Positions 45,701 through 57,971 of a stretch of DNA of 64,000 nt are shown here, piece by piece. How positions within the stretch are numbered: position 1 is the stretch's first letter; each line of letters begins with the position of its first letter. The notes under the pieces were generated by a model. That model searched no databases, was not told the DNA's origin, and saw only the letters and a program-made list of their open reading frames with translations. The translations under genes were made by a program, and so were the position numbers. Source of the DNA: Nageia nagi (taxonomy: Eukaryota; Pinophyta); the NCBI GenBank assembly GCA_050084985.1, contig JBITNC010000001.1, forward strand, positions 206,522,001 to 206,586,000. The letters run 5' to 3'.

Positions 45701-48404
45701 AAAGAGGTAGAGGGGATTATCCAAGAGGTGATAAAAAAGACAAGCAATGTTACGATTGTAACAAGTATGGATACTATGAAATATAATGAAGATTGAAGGC
45801 TTCTCAAGAAGGAGCCTAAGTTGAAAATTATGGTGAGGAGGATGGATCCTTCACTTGGTTATTATCTTATGCCAATTCAGCCCAAAAACTAGATGAAACA
45901 TGGATCTTTAACACCAGTTTCTCAAATCATATGACCAACAAGGGGGATTTATTTTGTGCCATTGATGACTCCTAAAAGTCCAAGATCACACTTGGAGATG
46001 ATAAATCCATTCAAGTTGAATTCATGGGAGTTATGGATGTGTATACAAATGAAGGTAACAAAAGGATTAATTATGTGTATTAAATTCCAAAGCTAAAGCA
46101 TAATATATTGAGTGTGGGGAACGTAATGGAAAGGAATTAAAAACTTGTATTTGAGGATACAAAATGTATGATTTTTTATAAGAACAAAGGGCATAAGCAT
46201 ATCACCAATATTCCCATGACAAGGAATAGATTGTTTCCTCTTATATTTGGCTATAAAAGGTCTAATTTTGCTAATGTTGCTATTAATGATAAGAGTTGGC
46301 TTTGGCATTTAAGATATGGGCATATAAGCTTTGCAAGTTTAAGAAGCTTAGTCTCCAATGAAATGGTGTATAGGCTTCCCAAGGTCCAAAAATATAAAGA
46401 AGTGTGTGCTAGATGTGGTATGGGTAAGAATTCATGATCAAGCTTCCTAAAAGGTCAAGTATGGAGAGCCTCTTACCCCCTCCAATTGGTGCATAGTGAT
46501 ATATGTGGGCCAATGTAAACTCCAATTATCAGTAAAAGTATCTATTTCCTTACTTTGATTGATGATTGTACAAGAATGTGTTGGATATACTTTCTTAAAA
46601 CTATGGATGAATCTTTTACATACTTTAAGGAGTTCAAAAATAATGTTGAAAAGGAAAGTGGATATTATTTGAAATGTTTGAGAACATATAGAGAGGGGGA
46701 TTTTTGTAGTAATGAATTATTATAATATTATAAAGATTTTGGTGTGAAAAGGAAACTCATTGTTACCTACACTTCACAACAAAATGGTGTAGCTAAATAT
46801 AAGAACAAAAATTGGACTAATATGGTAAGAAGCATGCTCCAAAATGAAGCTATTAAGATACCAGTGTATATTTTAAGTAGAAGTCAACCTCTAATTTAGA
46901 TGTATAACACCTTTTGAGGCATGGTATGATAAAATACCAAATGTAAATTATTTTAAAGTGTTTATTTTCTTGGGTGATGTTAATATTCCAAGGGGGCATA
47001 GAAAAAATAGATCCAAAGAATGAGACTTGTATATTTAGTGGTTATTATGAAACAAGTAGAGCATATAGATTGTATAATACCAAAAATCATAAAGTTTTTA
47101 TTTCAAAAGATGTTATTTTTGATGAAGGGAAAGCATTGGATCATCAAAAATAACTTATTGATGATGGATCCTTTGATGGAAGCTCTCCTAATTGCAATCT
47201 ACTATTTATACCACCCAACAAAATATGTAGCCCAAAGTTTCAAAATGTCCAAAAGAGCCCATAGAAGTGTAGCCCAAAGATGTTCCAAGTGATGGTGATG
47301 GTTCTCAAAACAAGAATGGTAAAGTAAAAGGTAATATAACACTTACGAATCATCCTACTTAAATGTTAGATCAAAATTTTTCAAATAGAGTAACTAGAGG
47401 ACAATAAAAAGAAGTAGATAAAGTAATTAATAGGCTTATAGATTTCCATTTGTATAGTGATGAGTTGGATGATGAATCAAAGGGTGAATTGGCTAGTTTT
47501 GCATCAATGGCTAGTGATGATTTAGAGCCCTCTTATTATGAAAATGCATGTACTAATGATACTTGAATGAAGTTTATGGAAGAGGAGATGCACTCTATTG
47601 AGAAAAATGATACATAGGAGCTATTTGAGCTTCCAAAAGGGAAAATTTGTAGGATTTAAAGGGTTATATAAAACCAATTTTAATTTTGATGGCACCATTG
47701 AGAGGAACAAGACTAGAATTGTGGCCAAAGGCTAGACTTGTGGCCAAAGGCTTCACTCATAAATATGACATAGACTATGAGGAGACCTTTACTCCTATTT
47801 ATAGATAAGAAATCATCATAATGGTTCTCACCATTGCTTCTCACAAAGGTTGGAAAGTATACCACTTAGATGTCAAGAGTGCATTCTTGAATGGATACCT
47901 TGATGAAGAGGTATTTATTTGTCAACACCAAGGTTTTGAAAATAAAGGTAAAGAGCATCATGTGTACAAGTTGAAGAAGGCCTTATATGGCCTCAAGAAA
48001 GCCCCTTGAGCTTAGTACTCATGGATAGATGGGTATTTCTAGAATTTTGGATTCACAAGAAGTAAAAGTGAACCAAATATCTACTATAAACATGATGGTA
48101 CTGATATTTTGATAATTTTCGTTTATGTTGATGATCTTATTTGCATGGGTAATAATTCTAAAATGAATTATGCTTTCAAAAACTCCATGATGCAAGAATT
48201 TGATTTGAAGAATATTGGTATTATGCACTATTTTCTTGGTTTGGAGGTATATAAATATGATAATCAAATTTTTATTTCTCAAACCAAATATACTACTAAT
48301 TTGTTGAATTATTTTTGTATGGATGATTATATAATTATTGTCAATCCTGTTGCTCATGGATAACACTTAATTAAAGATGATAGGGCTATATTAAGATGAT
48401 GTGT
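45700..48404 (+). pseudogene. copia element 1 pol: protease, integrase, RT (partial)
   Basis: The protease region (about 45880-46140) has WIFNTSFSNHMT where intact relatives have an Asp-Ser-Gly triad, so the catalytic triad is lost. GAG-pre-integrase reads WLWHLRYGHISFASLRSL (46297-46350). Integrase runs from about 46490 (VHSDICGPM, LTLIDDCTRMCWIYFLK) to about 47130 (FISKDVIFDEG). RT begins near 47570; a 19-22 bp tandem duplication (TTGTGGCCAAAGG at 47718 and again at 47740) disrupts it; KVYHLDVKSAFLNGYLDEEV is at 47851-47910 and the catalytic FVYVDDLI near 48118-48141. The sequence ends before RNase H, where copia element 2 begins. Confidence 0.85.
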
Positions 48405-48653
48405 AGACTTACTAAAAATGGAAAAAAATGATTTGACAGTTCATCCTTAACTATCTAGAACTATCAAATTGAAATGCAATCATGCTTTAGGAGAAATGCA
48501 CTAGGTAAGTGTGTTTTATGAAACATGGGCATGTTTGGGAAACATAATGGCATTTCCTCTAGAAATGCTATGGGGGATCATGTTTCATCAAAAAGTGCAT
48601 TATTTGACCTTTGGAGCTTAAATTTATATGTCTAATGAAGTTTATTTGCAACA
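48405..48653 (-). repeat. truncated 3' LTR of copia element 2
   Basis: It matches the 53365-53628 part of the 5' LTR (shared text includes AGGAGAAATGCACTAGGT and TGCATTATTTGACCTTTGG). On the minus strand it starts TGTTGCAAATAAAC next to the polypurine tract. About 280 bp at its far end is missing, where copia element 1 begins. Confidence 0.85.
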
Positions 48654-48668
48654 TACTCCCCATTGATG
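48654..48668 (-). other. polypurine tract of copia element 2
   Basis: The minus strand reads CATCAATGGGGAGTA directly before the LTR TG. Confidence 0.65.
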
Positions 48669-50860
48669 ATGAGAGGGATGACAATCATGTCTCTGAACAT
48701 TAGAAACTAAGATTTAGCAACTTGTTTTATGAAAATATCAACAATTTGATATTTTATATTGCAATAACTCAGTTTGATAAAATTCTTCTCCACCATATCT
48801 CAAATAAAGTGATACTTGATATCAAAATATTTGGAATGTGCATGGTGGACTAGATTTTATGCTAAATTAATGGCACTTTGGTTGTCACAAAAGAGTGTTG
48901 TAGCTTGTTCTTGATTCTCACCAATTTCACTAAGAAATTTAGTAATCCATAAGGCTTATATACTAGCTAAGGTCAGTGCTATATATTCAACCTTAGTAGA
49001 AGATAAAGCAACTATAGTTTGCTTCTTTGAACTCCAAGTAACCAACCTGGTACCAAGTGAGAAGTAATTACCACTAGTGAAATTTTTATCATTAAGATTA
49101 TTTTTACAATCACTATCACTAAAACTAACCAAATTCACATTATCAGTAGAGAAATAATGAATTCCATAATTTATTGTACCATGTACATACCTTAGTATTC
49201 TCTTGACTGATTTCAATTGTAAGTAAGAAGGATTAGACATGTACCTAGAACAAAGAGATACAACATAACATATATCTAGTCTTGCATTACAAAGGAATAT
49301 TAAACTCTTCAAAATGCTCCTATACTCTATTTTATTCACTTTTTTAGCCCCATCATCTAAAAATAAAAGCTCTCCATGTGTAATTGGAGTAGCTATAGGT
49401 TTGTATTCACTTGTGCCAAATTGTTTTAACATCTCCCTAGCATATTTGGCTTGGTAAAGAAATATCTCATCATGTGTTTGGTGTACTTCCATGTCCAAGA
49501 AGTAACTCATAAAACCAAGATCAATCATATCAAATTCCTTTTTCATCTCAACTTTAAAAGAAACACATAATGAAAAACTACTACCAATGAACAACAAATC
49601 ATCTATATACAAGAAAATAAGTAGAATTTCAATACCTTATTTCTTGTAGTACAAAGTGTTCTCACTCTTTCTTCTTTGAAAACAACACTTGAGAAAGTAG
49701 TCATTGATTCTTGTGAAACAAGTTCTTAGAGCTTGTTTCAATCCACATAGTGCCTTCTTCAATCTATAAACCTAATCTTCTTTTCCTTGAACCTCAAACC
49801 TTAAGGTTGTGTGACATAAACCTCTTCTTCAAGATAGCCATTAAGGAATCCACTCCTCACATCCATGTGATGCACATTCCAATGCTTGTGGATAGCTAAT
49901 GAAAGCACCATATAGATGGTATCTCACTTTGTAACAGGAGAAAAAGTGTCCTCTTAGTATATTCCATACTTTTGTGTGAACCCTTTTACTACTAAATGTG
50001 CTTTATACATTTCAATGGAACCATCATTATTACTCTTAATCTTGTAGATATATTTACATCCAATTCATTTCCTATTTTAGGGAAGATTACACAACTCCCA
50101 TGTGTCATTCTTGACAATGGAAGATATCTCCTTATTCATAGCCTTCATCTACACTTAGTTAGAACAAGCTTGTTCAAAATAAGAAGGATCAAAATCATCA
50201 AGTTTAGTAACTTTAGAAGAACTACAAACATGTGCATTATAAGTAGTAGTAATAATAGCATAATTTATCACATCACCTTTGGGCTCACTATTGTCTTCAT
50301 CTCCTAACATCTGCAGATTTTCTAGCCTTTGGAATGTAGCATCAAGCTCCTTGTGTTGACTCCTTATCAACCTTGTATAAAGGTTTTGGTCCAACATTTG
50401 ATAATATGGATGATATTTCAACACTGTTTTATCTTTTATTCACTGATTTACACTTTCACTTGGTGATGGAGGTGAAGAAGAACCATGTTGTGGACTTGAA
50501 GATGCACTTGAAGACCCCATATTTGATGAGGAATCAAATTTGGGATGAATTTGATTATGTGAAACATGGATGGGCTAAACAATTCCTTGGTCACTTGAAG
50601 CAATTTATTCAAACATACCATCATCAATAATAAACTTTTGGCATTTTTGAGACTTCCAAGTTCCCCTTCATCAAAAATCACATCTCTAGACACCATAACT
50701 TTGTGAGAAATTAGATTAAAAAATCTATAATATTTGGAGTGTTCACTATAGCTAATAAAAATACACTTCTCACTCTTAGCATAAAGCCTTTTTCTATGCT
50801 CATCACTCACATGAACATAAAAAAGACAACCAAAAATTTAAAATATTTCACACTTGGCTT
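48669..50860 (-). pseudogene. copia element 2 reverse transcriptase and RNase H
   Basis: The open segment 49612-48956 (218 codons) begins at the catalytic box MYIDDLLFIGSS. It continues through SYFLDMEVHQTHDEIFLYQA, the RNase H region (YRSILKSLIFLCNARLDICY, VKRILRYVHGTINYGI), DSDCKNNLNDKNFTSGNYF and WSSKKQTIVALSSTKVEYIA. Downstream are CDNQSAINLA and HSKYFDIKYHFI in shifted frames (48900-48800). Upstream, the N-terminal RT text is broken into pieces between 50430 and 49620, and 50810-50448 holds the integrase-RT linker with HSKYYRFFNLISHKVMVSRD then VIFDEGELG. Some RT catalytic residues survive, but frameshifts between 49620 and 50150 rule out a working protein. Confidence 0.87.
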
Positions 50861-51540
50861 CTTTCCAAGCTAACTTTCATAAGGAGTAATATTATCCAAA
50901 CTCCTTGTATGAATCCTATTTAAAATATAAACAACATTCCTTATAGTTTTATACAAATAAAAATTACTCAAACCTTTTGTGTGCATCATGCACCTTGCTA
51001 TCTTTACCAAAGTCCAGTTCTTTCTTTCAGCCACTCCATTTAGTTTAGGTGTGTATGGTGATGTTAATTGCCTCTTAATGTTGAAATCTCTACAAAAATA
51101 TAATAAATCATTAGAAAAAAATTCACCACCAAAATCAATTCTTAAACATTTAATAGTATGCCCACTTTGATTCTCAACACTAGCTTTGAAAGACTTGAAG
51201 CACTCAAATGCCACATCTTTGTGTTTAAGAAAATACACCCAACAATATTTGGAAAAATCATCAATAAAGATGAGAAAATAAGAAGCTTTGCCCATGCTTT
51301 GTGTTTGCATTGGTCCATAAAGATCACTATGCACCAATCGTAAAAGATATTAGGCCCTCCATGCTTCATTCTTTGGAAAATTATCCCTTTCATGCTTTCT
51401 AAGAGCACACCCTTCACACAATTTATTAGTATCTTGGACCTTTAGCAAACCATAAACAAGTGGAGATAGAGGCTTTAAAATCTAAAAATTCAAATGACCA
51501 AACCTCAAATGTCATAAATTTACATAATCATCAATTCTCA
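50861..51540 (-). pseudogene. copia element 2 integrase
   Basis: The open segment 51337-50870 encodes 155 residues: HSDLYGPMQTQSMGKASYFL, FIDDFSKYCWVYFLKHKD, IKCLRIDFGGEFFSNDL, then TPKLNGVAERKNWTLVKIAR. In copia integrases the DDE residues lie in the HxDxxGP, DxGGE and ERKN..V segments; here they read HSDLYGP, IDFGGEF and ERKNW, so the catalytic triad may be intact, with RTDNGGE changed to RIDFGGE. The zinc-binding HHCC part (HKRDNFPKNEAWRA-like text, about 51420-51340) is damaged. It is the best preserved integrase in the window. Confidence 0.82.
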
Positions 51541-52160
51541 CACAAGCAAAAACTCAACCTTTCTCAACAAATTTTATGGGAAAAAGCATATCTTTTTTCA
51601 TTTTTACTATAGTGAATAGCCTTCCACCTCTATTCTTATCATATATATTGCATATTTTATCTACAAAAATCAAGTTATAATTATTTTCAAGTATTTTTCC
51701 AACACTTAAAAGAGATTGTTTCAAATCAAGAGCAAAATAGATACTTTTCACCTTCATAGTACCTTTTTTAGTAGGAACCATCATATCCCTCTTTGTAATC
51801 ACCTATAAAAGTTTTTCATCCCTAAGTTTGATGCTAGAACTAAATGAAGGATCAAGAGATGAAAGAATATCCTTGTTTCCATTCATGTGGTGTGAACACC
51901 CACTATCTAGAACCCATGTTTCATCCTCTTTCACTTGTGAAAGAAGTGCTTTGGCTCCATGATTCTCCTCTTGGAAAATAGAAAGAAACATGACATATTC
52001 TTCATAGGAATATTATTCCCCATAACTAGCTTTTCTACTATTTTGATAGGTTTATTTCAGCCTACACTCTCTCTCAAAATGACCACATTTGTTACAATGA
52101 TAACATTATACATTCCTTTTAGCTCTTCCTCTACCTATTAGACTATATCCCCCTCTAGAA
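51541..52160 (-). pseudogene. copia element 2 protease region
   Basis: The segment 51991-51803 carries ETWVLDSGCSHHMNGNKDIL, where DSGCSHHM is the copia protease active site in its usual form. It continues with KLRDEKLLQVITKRDMMVPT and 51802-51554 (VKSIYFALDLKQSLLSVGKI and following text), the normal link to GAG-pre-integrase. A zinc knuckle relic lies near 52090-52130 (minus strand CYHCNKCGHFER-like, frame damaged). Confidence 0.8.
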
Positions 52161-52962
52161 TTTGCACTTGCATTATTGACTTAGTCACCATATAAAATCT
52201 AATCTCTTCCTCTTCCTATGCTAGAAGAGTATCTTCTTCCTCCTCTTCCATTCCAACCTCTACCTCTAGAGCCTCTACCTTGACCTCTTCTTCTATTATT
52301 TCCATTATCTCTAGTTGAGAATTCATGTTCTTCACTTATGCCAATATTAGACCTTATTAAAAACCTCTCTTCATGATATGTAAGAGATAATACTAATTTA
52401 TCAAACTCCATAGTGGAAATATATTTAGTCTCTTCAATCACAAAAGCCACATTATCCCATTTAGATAATAAAGTCCTCAAGACTTTTTTAATTACCAAGG
52501 TTTTTTCCAAATCATCACCAAGTGTGGCAATTTTGTTTACTATGGCCTTCATCCTTACACAATAATCACCCACACTCTCATTATCATACTATTTGAAATT
52601 CTCAAAATCTCTTGTAAGGGTTTGAAGCTTAACCTCCTTCACTTTAACATTTCCTTGGTAGCCTTCTTTGAAGGATTTCCATGAATCAATAGTGGTTTTG
52701 TAGGTTGAAATTATTGGAAAAATGCTATTATCAAGAGCATCCTAGATATGTGATAAAGATAATAAATTCTTCTTTTTATTCTCTTTGGTTTCCTTTTTTG
52801 CATCTTCACTCAAAATACTCTAATCATCTGACTCTTTGTATCCATTTTCAATAATATCCCATAAGTCATTTCCTTCCAAGAGAGTCATCATGCAGATACT
52901 CCAATATTCATAATAAAATACATCAAATTTAGGGATTGGTATTGAATTAGAATTATTTTCCA
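52161..52962 (-). pseudogene. copia element 2 gag
   Basis: It starts at 52962 with MENNSNSIPIPKFDVFYYEY, then WSICMMTLLEGNDLWDIIEN, a stop, and the middle part (STYKTTIDSWKSFKEGYQGN near 52705-52650). The open segment 52573-52199 reads MGDYCVRMKAIVNKIATLGD, VIKKVLRTLLSKWDNVAFVI, FDKLVLSLTYHEERFL, and ends in an Arg/Gly-rich tail (RRGQGRGSRGRGWNGRGG). It matches the gag of copia element 1. Bases 52696 and higher, that is the first 90 or so codons, the primer site and the LTR, are repeated two more times to the right. Confidence 0.83.
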
Positions 52963-53070
52963 TTATAGGATATCTTCAACACATCTTGGATTTGCAAAAA
53001 TTCTTTCCAAACTTTTGCACACACCCATAGTTTTTCAAACCCCAAAAAAATAAAATCCTAGATCTTCAAA

Positions 53071-53082
53071 CTTTGATACTAA
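53071..53082 (-). other. primer-binding site of copia element 2
   Basis: The minus strand reads TTAGTATCAAAG, a decayed TTGGTATCAGAG, three bases inside the LTR. Copies lie at 55244-55255 and 57416-57427 in the tandem units. Confidence 0.65.
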
Positions 53083-53084
53083 GA

Positions 53085-53628
53085 TGAAGTTTATAACAAT
53101 AAATAATAATGGAAAATACTATTACATACACCATTCATTAAACATTGAATTGAAAAAAAACAAAATTAGAACAAATTTGGAAGTATATTATGGAAAACTT
53201 TACTATGACATTTTGTCAAACAGTTTGCATTACAAGTCTAGGTACATTCTATAAGTTACACCAATCTAATCCACACTTCAACCCAAGAACAAGTTCATAT
53301 CAATTATTTATACATCCCAAAGATAAATATGAAGAAATAAAATAAAAAAATAACATAAAAGTAACTAAAAATGGGAAAAAATGACTTGACAATGCATCCT
53401 AAACTATCCATATCTATCAGACTAAAATGCGGTCGCATTTTAAGAGAAACATGGTCACATTTTAGGAGAAATGCACTAGGTTAGTGCATTTTATGAAATA
53501 TGGGTGCATTTAGGAAACATGGTGGTGTTTTCTCTAGAAATTCTATGGGGGTTTGCATTTCATTATAAGGTGCATTATTTGACCTTTGGAGCTCAAATTT
53601 TGATGTCTGATGAAGTTTGTTTGCAATA
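53085..53628 (-). repeat. 5' LTR of copia element 2 (first of three)
   Basis: 544 bp. The inner end is fixed by the primer site. The outer end is fixed by alignment with the 3' LTR, where GTTTGCAATA here corresponds to ATTTGCAACA next to the polypurine tract, so the terminal TG has become TA. Copies are at 55258-55800 and 57430-57971. Confidence 0.8.
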
Positions 53629-54868
53629 GCAAGAATATTGATAGTCACTAGTACTAGATCAAACACCTTCATCAAACATGATGTATCTTTCTCATAATAT
53701 TATTTTCTTTAAAATTTGGAGATTCATAGATGTAGGAACTATGATGTGCACACCCTAGATATAATCCTTATATATTTTTAGCACTATGAGATCTGATAGA
53801 AATAAATACAAACTTAGATAATATGATGTTAGAATGAAGAATAGATAACATATTCTTAGATAGGTATCATTGAAAGACACCATTATTACTTGGAGTATGG
53901 ATCAATAATAAGTCAACTTATCCAAATATTTTGAGGATCTAATCATATAATAGTTAATGCCTTACATTGGATCTTCTCTTGTAGCTAAACACATTAGACA
54001 ATTATGCTTATTGAGATCTACATTGATTACATAACTTGTGGTGTTTTTCTTGATATTGATACCAATTACATAGTTTATGATACCTTTTACAATATTATAC
54101 TTTGTTACCTAGAATATGATTTATATTAAATATAAATCATATTTAAGAGGCTAAATTTTGCCCCTCTTTGGAGGTGTAATTGAAATAAATGAAATTACAT
54201 AACCAAAGAATTCTTAGAGAAGAATGTTTTGAGAAAGTAAAGTGTTTGGTGGCTTGAACCTTTTGGTGAATCACCTTCCTTGTACCCTTTTATCTTGGTT
54301 TTTCCAAGGAAATCCATGGATGGGGTTATTAACACAAAAAATAAAATTTGAGAATTTTAATATCATAGTTGCAATTATGTTGGGAAAAATGGATATTGGT
54401 GACTCTTTCATTCACTTCTAGAGAGTCCATTGGTATTAAACACCTCTAAGATCTATTTGAATTAGATTATTAGCATTTGTTAGATAATATTTGGATTTAA
54501 AGAGGGATATAATAGCATTCACACTCTGGCTATAATGCACACCATTAGTTTACTTTTATTTTTTTTGTTAAGTAGAAGCAACTAAAAATTTAGTTTTCAA
54601 ATACTACCTTCCTATTTTCCCCAACAAGATGAATTTAATAAAAAGGAGTTTTTCCCTCTTTTTTTGAATCAAGTAATATTTACTAAGGATTTAAGTATTA
54701 GAAATTACCTACCTATTTACCCTAGCAAGCTGGTTTTCACAAATAAATTTTTTTTTATCAAGTTATATTTGCTAGGAATTTTTCACAAATGGATGTTTTG
54801 TTAGTAGAAAAGAAGGGTGCTAACATCATACAAAATGTAGAAACCAAAATCAAAATGAATACACATGG
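53629..54868. other. flank carried in each tandem unit
   Basis: Sequence next to the LTR with no recognised gene. It has a perfect 15-bp inverted repeat with a one-base loop (54113-54143, AATATGATTTATATT and its complement) and a diverged direct repeat of about 105 bp (about 54590-54690 against 54695-54790, with CTACCTTCCTATTTTCCCC matched to CTACCTATTTACCCTAGC). TGTTGGGGAAAATAGG on the minus strand at 54626 looks like another LTR start but no matching end was found. Equivalent copies are at 55801-57040 and 57972-59209. Confidence 0.6.
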
Positions 54869-55257
54869 TTTTGTAGGTTGAAATTATTGGAAAAATGCTC
54901 TTATCAAGAGCATCCTAGATATGTGATAAAGATAATAAATTCTTCTTTTTCTTCTCTTTGGTTTCCTTTTTTGCATCTTCACTCAAAATACTCTAATCAT
55001 CTGACTCTTTGTATCCATTTTCAATAATATCCCATAAGTCATTTCCTTCCAAGAGAGTCATCATGCAGATACTCCAATATTCATAATCAAATACATCAAA
55101 TTTAGGGATTGGTATTGAATTAGAATTATTTTCCATTATAGGAGATCTTCAACACATCTTGGATTTGCAAAAATTCTTTCCAAACTTTTGCACACACCCA
55201 TAGTTTTTCAAACCAAAAAAAAGTAAAATCCTGGATCTTCAAACTTTGATACTAAGA

Positions 55258-55800
55258 TGAAGTTTATAACAATAAATAATAATGGAAAATACTATTACAT
55301 ACACCATTAATTAAACATTGAATTGAAAAAAACAAAATTAGAACAAATTTGGAAGTATATTATGGAAAACTTTACTATGACATTTTGTCAAACAGTTTGC
55401 ATTACAAGTCTAGGTACATTCTATAAGTTACACCAATCTAATCCACACTTCAACCCAAGAACAAGTTCATATCACTTATTTATACATCCCAAAGATAAAT
55501 ATGAAGAAATAAAATAAAAAAATAACATAAAAGTAACTAAAAATGGGAAAAAATGACTTGACAATGCATCCTAAACTATCCATAACTATCAGACTGAAAT
55601 GCGGTCGTATTTTAAGAGAAACATGGTCACATTTTAGGAGAAATGCACTAGGTTAGTGCATTTTATGAAATATGGGTGCATTTAGGAAACATGGTGGTGT
55701 TTTCTCTAGAAATGCTATGGGGGTTTGCATTTCATTATAAGGTGCATTATTTGACCTTTGGAGCTCAAATTTTGATGTCTGATGAAGTTTGTTTGCAATA
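55258..55800 (-). repeat. copia element 2 LTR, second copy
   Basis: Lies in tandem unit 2, with its primer site to the left. No coding part beyond the start of gag is attached. Confidence 0.85.
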
Positions 55801-57429
55801 GCAAGAATATTGATAGTCACTAGTACTAGATCAAACACCTTCATCAAACATGATGTATCTTTCTCATAATATTATTTTCTTTAAAATTTGGAGATTCATA
55901 GATGTAGGAACTATGATGTGCACACCCTAGATATAATCCTTGTATATTTTTAGCACTATGAGATCTGATAGAAATAAATACAAACTTAGATAATATGATG
56001 TTAGAATGAAGAATAGATAACATATTCTTAGATAGGTATCATTGAAAGACACCATTATTACTTGGAGTATGGATCAATAATAAGTCAACTTATCCAAATA
56101 TTTTGAGGATCTAATCATATAATAGTTAATGCCTTACATTGGATCTTCTCTTGTAGCTAAACACATTAGACAATTATGCTTATTGAGATCTACATTGATT
56201 ACATAACTTGTGGTGTTTTTCTTGATATTGATACCAATTACATAGTTTATGATACCTTTTACAATATTATACTTTGTTACCTAGAATATGATTTATATTA
56301 AATATAAATCATATTTAAGAGGCTAAATTTTGCCCCTCTTTGGAGGTGTAATTGAAATAAATGAAATTACATAACCAAAGAATTCTTAGAGAAGAATGTT
56401 TTGAGAAAGTAAAGTGTTTGGTGGCTTGAACCTTTTGGTGAATCACCTTCCTTGTACCCTTTTATCTTGGTTTTTCCAAGGAAATCCATGGATGGGGTTA
56501 TTAACACAAAAAATAAAATTTGAGAATTTTAATATCATATTTGCAATTATGTTGGGAAAAATGGATATTGGTGACACTTTCATTCACTTCTATAGATTCC
56601 ATTGGTATTAAACACCTCTAAGATCTATTTGAATTAGATTATTAGCATTTGTTAGATAATATTTGGATTTAAAGAGGGAAATAATAGCATTCACACTCTG
56701 GCTATAATGCACACCATTAGTTTACTTTTATTTTTTTTGTTAAGTAGAAGCAACTAAAAATTTAGTTTTCAAATACTACCTTCCTATTTTCCCCAACAAG
56801 ATGAATTTAATAAAAAGGAGTTTTTCCCTCTTTTTTTGAATCAAGTAATATTTACTAAGGATTTAAGTATTAGAAATTACCTACCTATTTACCCTAGCAA
56901 GCTGGTTTTCACAAATAAATTTTTTTTTATCAAGTTATATTTGCTAGGAATTTTTCACAAATGGATGTTTTGTTAGTAGAAAAGAAGGGTGCTAACATCA
57001 TACAAAATGTAGAAACCAAAATCAAAATGAATACACATGGTTTTGTAGGTTGAAATTATTGGAAAAATGCTCTTATCAAGAGCATCCTAGATATGTGATA
57101 AAGATAATAAATTCTTCTTTTTCTTCTCTTTGGTTTCCTTTTTTGCATCTTCTCTCAAAATACTCTAATCATCTGACTCTTTGTATCCATTTTCAATAAT
57201 ATCCCATAAGTCATTTCCTTCCAAGAGAGTCATCATGCAGATACTCCAATATTCATAATCAAATACATCAAATTTAGGGATTGGTATTGAATTAGAATTA
57301 TTTTCCATTATAGGAGATCTTCAACACATCTTGGATTTGCAAAAATTCTTTCCAAACTTTTGCACACACCCATAGTTTTTCAAACCCCAAAAAAGTAAAA
57401 TCCTAAATCTTCAAACTTTGATACTAAGA

Positions 57430-57971
57430 TGAAGTTTATAACAATAAATAATAATGGAAAATACTATTACATACACCATTCATTAAACATTGAATTGAAA
57501 AAAACAAAATTAGAACAAATTTGGAAGTATATTATGGAAAACTTTACTATGACATTTTGTCAAACAGTTTGCATTACAAGTCTAGGTACATTCTATAAGT
57601 TACACCAATCTAATCCACACTTCAACCCAAGAACAAGTTCATATCACTTATTTATACATCCCAAAGATAAATATGAAGAAATAAAATAAAAAAATAACAT
57701 AAAAGTAACTAAAAATGGGAAAAAATGACTTGACAATGCATCCTAAACTATCCATAACTATCAGACTGAAATGCGGTCGCATTTTAAGAGAAACATGGTC
57801 ACATTTTAGGAGAAATGCACTAGGTTAGTGCATTTTATGAAATATGGGTGCATTTAGGAAACATGGTGGTGTTTTCTCTAGAAATGCTATGGGGTTTGCA
57901 TTTCATTATAAGGTGCATTATTTGACCTTTGGAGCTCAAATTTTGATGTCTGATGAAGTTTGTTTGCAATA
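57430..57971 (-). repeat. copia element 2 LTR, third copy
   Basis: Lies in tandem unit 3. One G shorter than the others in the GGGGG run near 57892. Confidence 0.85.

Larger units (their letters stand above)
44409..48404 (+). mobile_element. Ty1/copia element 1 (tail-to-tail pair), 3' truncated
   Basis: A copia element on the plus strand with a possible 5' LTR (about 44409-44794), a decayed primer site (44795-44807), gag, protease, GAG-pre-integrase, integrase and RT. It is cut off at about 48404, inside the RT/RNase H junction after FCMDDYIIIVNPVAHG, where the truncated LTR of the opposite-strand copia element begins. Its gag resembles that of copia element 2, so they are related families. 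Every domain contains stops. Confidence 0.85.
48405..53628 (-). mobile_element. Ty1/copia element 2, minus strand
   Basis: Read on the minus strand: 5' LTR (53085-53628), decayed primer site (53071-53082), gag (52960-52199), protease, integrase, RT, RNase H, polypurine tract (48654-48668) and a 3' LTR that is truncated at its outer end (48405-48653). The surviving part of the 3' LTR matches 53365-53628. The element is decayed but less so than copia element 1: one stretch of 218 codons across RT/RNase H is still open. The 5' end of this element is what has been triplicated to the right. Confidence 0.88.

Noticed and set aside
54600-54640. TGTTGGGGAAAATAGG on the minus strand as the outer LTR edge of copia element 2
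   Set aside because: The 3' LTR of the same element (ending 48653 next to the polypurine tract) aligns only to 53628, so the LTR is 544 bp. The direct repeat also runs across the 54626 boundary.
53481-55847. Identical 64-codon ORFs at 53481-53675 and 55653-55847, and 64-86 codon ORFs at 55323 and 57429
   Set aside because: They lie within the copia LTR and its copies and exist only because the unit is tandemly repeated.
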